Below are positions 7,201 to 9,911 of a stretch of 9,911 bases of DNA, piece by piece. Position 1 is the stretch's first letter. Each line of letters starts with the position of its first letter. Source of the stretch: an uncultured Coprococcus sp. (lineage in GTDB: Bacteria; Bacillota; Clostridia; Lachnospirales; Lachnospiraceae); assembly GCA_900557435.1 (NCBI GenBank), contig USSH01000073.1, positions 1-9,911 of the forward strand, given 5' to 3'. The translations under genes were made by a program, and so were the position numbers. The notes under the pieces were generated by a model. It saw nothing but the letters and a program-made list of their open reading frames with translations, was not told the DNA's origin and made no database searches.

Positions 7201-8450
7201 GTGCCTTTTCTTCACTTCCGGTCTTTTTGCAGACCTTAATACCACTTCTGCTGTTTGTGGAAGCTGTGCTTGAATTGGGACTTTTTATATATCAACTCTC
7301 GCATCATTCAAAATCACATGATAATTTACCGAGTCTTGTGATTTTTGTGTTTTTGCTTACGCTTTTGTTCTCGGTAACTCAGGGAGATCCGTTCGAAGGC
7401 AAGGATGCATTTTTATTAGACGCGCCTTGGCTGATTTTCATCACGGTAATTTTACTTGTTATTGTTCATTTTGCCTTTGCTCTGACGAGAGAGTATCGCC
7501 GACGAAAGAATATGCTCTCCCCATTTTCCGTTAAAGATGCCACTGACAAGCTGCCTATGGGATTGTGCTTTGCCGATCCAAACGGGCGTATTGTCCTTTG
7601 CAATGACCGTATGCGTCATCTGTCGTTTGCGCTGAGCGGGCATGAGTTTCAGATTACCGAAGATCTTGAAAAAGCGTTGGAGCATTCTGATAAAAGTATT
7701 ATCGTTAACGGCGATTGTTACATACTGCCCGATAAGACAGTTTGGCAATTCCGCAAGCAGCATATAACCGTTGACAATGATGAAAACTGGCTTCAAATGA
7801 CAGCGCATAATGTCACCGAACTTTATAATGGCAACGTTCGTCAAACTGCTATTAACGACGAACTGAAAGAGGTCAACCGAAAGCTACAAAAAATGTATGA
7901 ACGAATGGCCGATGATATAAAAGAAAAAGAAATTCTTGACCTGAAAATACATATACATGACACAATCGGAAGAAGCTTGTTGACAATTCGTGATATAATG
8001 GAAAGCGATGAAAACACTGATAAAAAGCTTGAGGCTTTACAGGAAGCAACGGCAGTGCTGACAAGCGATCGAGTGACAGCCAGCGGAACGATGGACGAGG
8101 TCGTTCAGACGGCAGAAATTCTCGGTGTAACGGTGATGATGGATGGATGCCTTCCGGCCGATTCACTTGCCGAAGAGCTTACTGTTGTCGCTGCGAAAGA
8201 ATGTGTAACAAATTGTATCAGGCATGCCGGAGGCAATGAGGTATATATCAGCGTAAATGGGCGGAAGGATGTGTTTGATATTACGATAACGAACAATGGC
8301 GCTGTACCGTCGGGCCCTATTAAGGAGGGCAGCGGACTCTCGTCGATTCGCCACAGCATAGAATCTGCCGGTGGAGAAATGCACACTGCATATAAACCAC
8401 GATTTGAATTGCTGCTTATCATTCCAAAGGATGTGTCAAGTTTTATATGA
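7197..8450 (+). CDS. Sensor histidine kinase (HPK7/NarX-like HD-type dimerisation and HATPase domains)
   Basis: A 417-residue membrane kinase that would autophosphorylate on His and pass phosphate to the regulator encoded downstream. Three hydrophobic segments (about 8-32, 45-62, 75-97) are followed by a basic RRRK stop-transfer patch, a PAS-like domain (about 115-205), and a coiled coil (about 215-250). The phosphoacceptor motif HDTIG has His254-Asp255. The ATPase domain contains N-box KECVTNCIRHA (334-344, Asn339), NNG at 366-368 where many kinases have DNG, and the G2 box GSGLSSIR (378-385). All core elements needed for activity look present. A strong site AAGGAGGTG (7181-7189) precedes the ATG at 7197. 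The ATGA overlap with the preceding gene implies translational coupling and a fixed ratio of pseudokinase sensor to kinase. Confidence 0.88.
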   Translation: MSAFSSLPVFLQTLIPLLLFVEAVLELGLFIYQLSHHSKSHDNLPSLVIFVFLLTLLFSVTQGDPFEGKDAFLLDAPWLIFITVILLVIVHFAFALTREYRRRKNMLSPFSVKDATDKLPMGLCFADPNGRIVLCNDRMRHLSFALSGHEFQITEDLEKALEHSDKSIIVNGDCYILPDKTVWQFRKQHITVDNDENWLQMTAHNVTELYNGNVRQTAINDELKEVNRKLQKMYERMADDIKEKEILDLKIHIHDTIGRSLLTIRDIMESDENTDKKLEALQEATAVLTSDRVTASGTMDEVVQTAEILGVTVMMDGCLPADSLAEELTVVAAKECVTNCIRHAGGNEVYISVNGRKDVFDITITNNGAVPSGPIKEGSGLSSIRHSIESAGGEMHTAYKPRFELLLIIPKDVSSFI

Positions 8451-8465
8451 AAACCTGACATGCAG

Positions 8466-8504
8466 CACCAGCTCTCTCCAAATACGATTATTAATGAGCT
8501 GATG
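8466..8504 (+). other. Possible RNA hairpin between kinase and regulator genes
   Basis: In the 76-base gap, CACCAGCTC (8466-8474) can pair with GAGCTGATG (8496-8504) with one mismatch around a 21-base loop. There is no T tract, so it is not an intrinsic terminator. It could be an mRNA processing or stability element, or chance. Confidence 0.25.
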
Positions 8505-8526
8505 TTCAATAAAAGGAGAACGATAT

Positions 8527-9156
8527 ATGATAAATACAATACTGGTTGAAGATGATTTATATATTCAAAAGCATTTTGCCGAGCGGCTGAAATCAAACGA
8601 AGTTTTTCGCCTTGTCGGCGTATATCGTGACGCTTTTGAGGCAGAGAAAAACTGCAATTGTTCAATACAGCTTATTCTTATGGATGTGCAAACACAGCAC
8701 AAGCACTCTGGTCTTGCCGCCGCAAAACGTATAAAAAAAGCTTTTCCAAATATCAAAATAGTAATTGTAACCTCGCTTGTCGACCCGCAGGTATTGGAAC
8801 GAGCAAAGACAGGTGCAGCAGACAGTCTGTGGTATAAAGACCACGGCACAGAGGAGCTGATAAGTGTGATAAAGCGTACCCTTGCAGGCGAAAAAGTATT
8901 TCCTGACACCTCTCCTGCAATTGAAATGGAAGGCACAATGTCCGATACATTCTCGCCCCGGCAGCTTGATATTCTCCGCTTATATATAAAGGGCTTTACA
9001 TATCAGGAGATTGCCGATAAATTGGGCATCTCCAAAAACGGTGTGCGCTGGAACTTGGACGATATGGTTGAAAAAGGTGGCTTTGAGAATCGAGAAGCGT
9101 TGGTTGTAACAGCTATTGAGAACAAGCTCATGGTGACCACTTTAAAAGACGAATAG
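8527..9156 (+). CDS. Response regulator, receiver plus LuxR/NarL-type HTH
   Basis: This 209-residue protein is a two-component transcription factor. The receiver domain (1-120) has the acidic pocket EDD (8-10), phosphoacceptor Asp53 in LMDVQT, switch Thr82 in VIVTS, and Lys104 in WYKDHG. A short linker leads to a LuxR-type helix-turn-helix (about 141-205) with FSPRQLDILRL, FTYQEIADKLGISKNGVRW and an NREALV segment. The recognition helix region (KNGVRWNLDDM) differs from the usual TVKxHLxxI pattern, so its DNA site may be unlike classic NarL sites. AGGAG at 8514-8518 lies eight bases before the ATG. It is the last gene of the signalling operon and is followed by a strong terminator. A palindrome in the next promoter is a plausible target (inference). 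Confidence 0.92.
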   Translation: MINTILVEDDLYIQKHFAERLKSNEVFRLVGVYRDAFEAEKNCNCSIQLILMDVQTQHKHSGLAAAKRIKKAFPNIKIVIVTSLVDPQVLERAKTGAADSLWYKDHGTEELISVIKRTLAGEKVFPDTSPAIEMEGTMSDTFSPRQLDILRLYIKGFTYQEIADKLGISKNGVRWNLDDMVEKGGFENREALVVTAIENKLMVTTLKDE

Positions 9157-9166
9157 ATTAAATGAA

Positions 9167-9198
9167 CCCCTTGGCTGACATGGTCAAGGGGCTTTTTT
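9167..9198 (+). terminator. Intrinsic terminator ending the signalling operon
   Basis: The arms CCCCTTG (9167-9173) and CAAGGGG (9185-9191) pair perfectly around an 11-base loop, followed by C and six T residues (9193-9198). It lies ten bases after the stop of the response regulator gene. Confidence 0.9.
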
Positions 9199-9237
9199 GT
9201 GCCAAAAAGTCAGGAAAGTTCTGAAAATAGTTTTTTC

Positions 9238-9263
9238 TGTTACTGGCACAAGTGCCAGTGACA
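9238..9263 (+). promoter_or_regulatory. Operator-like inverted repeat overlapping the -35 box of the lipoprotein gene
   Basis: A perfect 8-base inverted repeat, ACTGGCAC (9242-9249) and GTGCCAGT (9252-9259), has a 2-base centre. Three further matching pairs after one mismatch extend it to 12-base half sites (9238-9263). It covers the -35 hexamer (9258-9263) of the downstream promoter and is not followed by a T run, so a protein binding site is more likely than a terminator. The regulator encoded directly upstream is the obvious candidate ligand, but this is inference. Confidence 0.6.
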
Positions 9264-9285
9264 TACTTCAAAAAAACCGTACAAT
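9258..9285 (+). promoter_or_regulatory. Sigma-A promoter of the lipoprotein gene
   Basis: The -35 box GTGACA (9258-9263, 5/6) and -10 box TACAAT (9280-9285, 5/6) are 16 bases apart. Transcription would start near 9292, about 40 bases before the ATG. The -35 box lies inside the palindrome, so a bound protein could block or recruit polymerase. Confidence 0.65.
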
Positions 9286-9330
9286 AGAATGTGTAAGACT
9301 ATAGTTGTGAGTAGAAAGGGGGAGCGATGA

Positions 9331-9911
9331 ATGTTGAAATATAACAAACACATTATAACCCTGCTGATGGTTTTAATTATGCAAGCCTTGGTTTCTGGAT
9401 GTGCGGTAAACCTGCCAGATGATTCTAATCTGACCAAAGACAAAACAACCGCCGCAACCACAGAGGCAACCACAGAAGCAACTACAGAAACAACCACAGA
9501 AGCAACTACAGAAGCAACCACAGAAGCGACTACAGAAGCAACTGCAGAAGCAACTACAGAAACAACCATTGAGGCAACTACAGAAATGACCACAGAAGCA
9601 ACTACAGAGGCAACCACAGAGGCAACTGTGCAAGAAGACACCGATTTATCAAGACTTCAAAATACAATTCTTGATAACAAAGAATCGGTTGGGATTGCCT
9701 ATATCGGTTATGTCGGTTACGAGGCTGATGAGGAAGAAATCCTAAATTTCGTAAAAGACAGTCAGTATGCGGATAAATATGATTTTCTCTGCGGTGCGCC
9801 CCTTGTCAATGTGGGTGGTGCAGAGCTTTATGCGGTAGTTGTTGCCGATACAAAATACAGTGTGTCTGTTTATCAGGCGGAAATAACCGATAATGGTGAA
9901 TATTCTGTAAA
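9331..9911 (+). CDS. Surface lipoprotein with Thr/Glu/Ala tetrapeptide-repeat stalk, 3' end missing
   Basis: The reading frame from ATG 9331 stays open to the window end (193 codons visible). The N-terminus MLKYNKH has a positive charge, followed by a hydrophobic segment and the lipobox LVSGC with Cys24 as lipidation site; a lipoprotein signal peptide is therefore clear. After a short DDSNLTKDKTT stretch comes a low-complexity stalk of about 14 ATTE-type tetrapeptides (residues 42-97), rich in Thr and possibly glycosylated. A folded domain then begins near residue 107 and includes SVGIAYIGYVGYEADEEE. I do not recognise this domain. AAAGGGGGAG (9315-9324) gives good spacing to ATG 9331; the ATG at 9327 is out of frame and stops after five codons. 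The gene has its own promoter and operator-like site behind the regulator gene. It probably displays a cell-surface domain on a spacer. Confidence 0.85.
   Translation, partial: MLKYNKHIITLLMVLIMQALVSGCAVNLPDDSNLTKDKTTAATTEATTEATTETTTEATTEATTEATTEATAEATTETTIEATTEMTTEATTEATTEATVQEDTDLSRLQNTILDNKESVGIAYIGYVGYEADEEEILNFVKDSQYADKYDFLCGAPLVNVGGAELYAVVVADTKYSVSVYQAEITDNGEYSV
9454..9621 (+). repeat. 12-base tandem repeat coding for ATTE tetrapeptides
   Basis: Fourteen consecutive 12-base units of the type GCA-ACY-ACA-GAR run in frame in the lipoprotein gene. Variant units carry ACA or ATG in the first codon, GCA in the third (9544-9546), or ATT in the third (9568-9570). The second codon mostly alternates ACC and ACT, which gives a 24-base higher-order period. 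Unit gain or loss would change stalk length without shifting the frame. Confidence 0.9.

Noticed and set aside
9210..9224. Small inverted repeat TCAG...CTGA upstream of the lipoprotein promoter
   Set aside because: The arms are short and bulged, and it is far weaker than the palindrome at 9238-9263.
9454..9621. Repeat array considered as a CRISPR
   Set aside because: Units are 12 bases, contiguous, in frame and without spacers.
9240..9641. Long minus-strand open frame rich in Val/Ala/Ser repeats, and a second one rich in Cys/Gly
   Set aside because: Both are the reverse complement of the 12-base repeat in the lipoprotein gene. The + strand frame has a ribosome site, signal peptide and lipobox, so the minus frames are by-products of the repeat.

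Overview
The window reads as chromosomal DNA of a gut-type Clostridia species, most likely Lachnospiraceae. The evidence is AGGAGG-type ribosome sites, moderate GC content, heavy use of ATA and AGA codons in the first half, and protein families typical of that group. All recognisable genes lie on the + strand. No tRNA, rRNA, IS element or CRISPR array was seen.

Layout. (1) 3-1184: the 3' part of an OLD-family ATPase/TOPRIM nuclease gene, cut by the window start. (2) 1197-2316: a strong sigma-A promoter, a DHH-family phosphoesterase gene, and an intrinsic terminator. (3) 2382-5501: one very large membrane c-di-GMP enzyme. Its domains run 7TM, PAS, degenerate GGDEF, intact HD-GYP phosphodiesterase, Asp/Gly-rich linker, PAS, and intact GGDEF cyclase with an I-site. 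(4) 5491-9156: a three-gene signalling operon. It encodes a 7TM sensor with a kinase-like but apparently dead C-terminus, a compact sensor histidine kinase, and a LuxR/NarL-type response regulator; a clear terminator follows. (5) 9238-9911: a near-palindromic operator-like site overlapping the -35 box of a good promoter, then the 5' part of a lipoprotein gene with a Thr/Glu/Ala tetrapeptide-repeat stalk, cut by the window end.

How the parts may fit together (inference). No terminator or convincing promoter separates the c-di-GMP gene from the three-gene operon, and the two overlap by 11 bases, so they may share a transcript. The pseudokinase-like sensor could pass a signal to the true kinase, which would phosphorylate Asp53 of the regulator. 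The regulator could then act at the palindrome in front of the lipoprotein gene. Codon usage changes close to position 5500 (Arg moves from mostly AGA/AGG to mostly CGN). The signalling/lipoprotein block may therefore be a later arrival placed directly behind the c-di-GMP gene.

The most interesting points are the split sensor-pseudokinase/kinase/regulator module with a candidate operator beside it, and the single-chain protein carrying both c-di-GMP-making and c-di-GMP-breaking domains.
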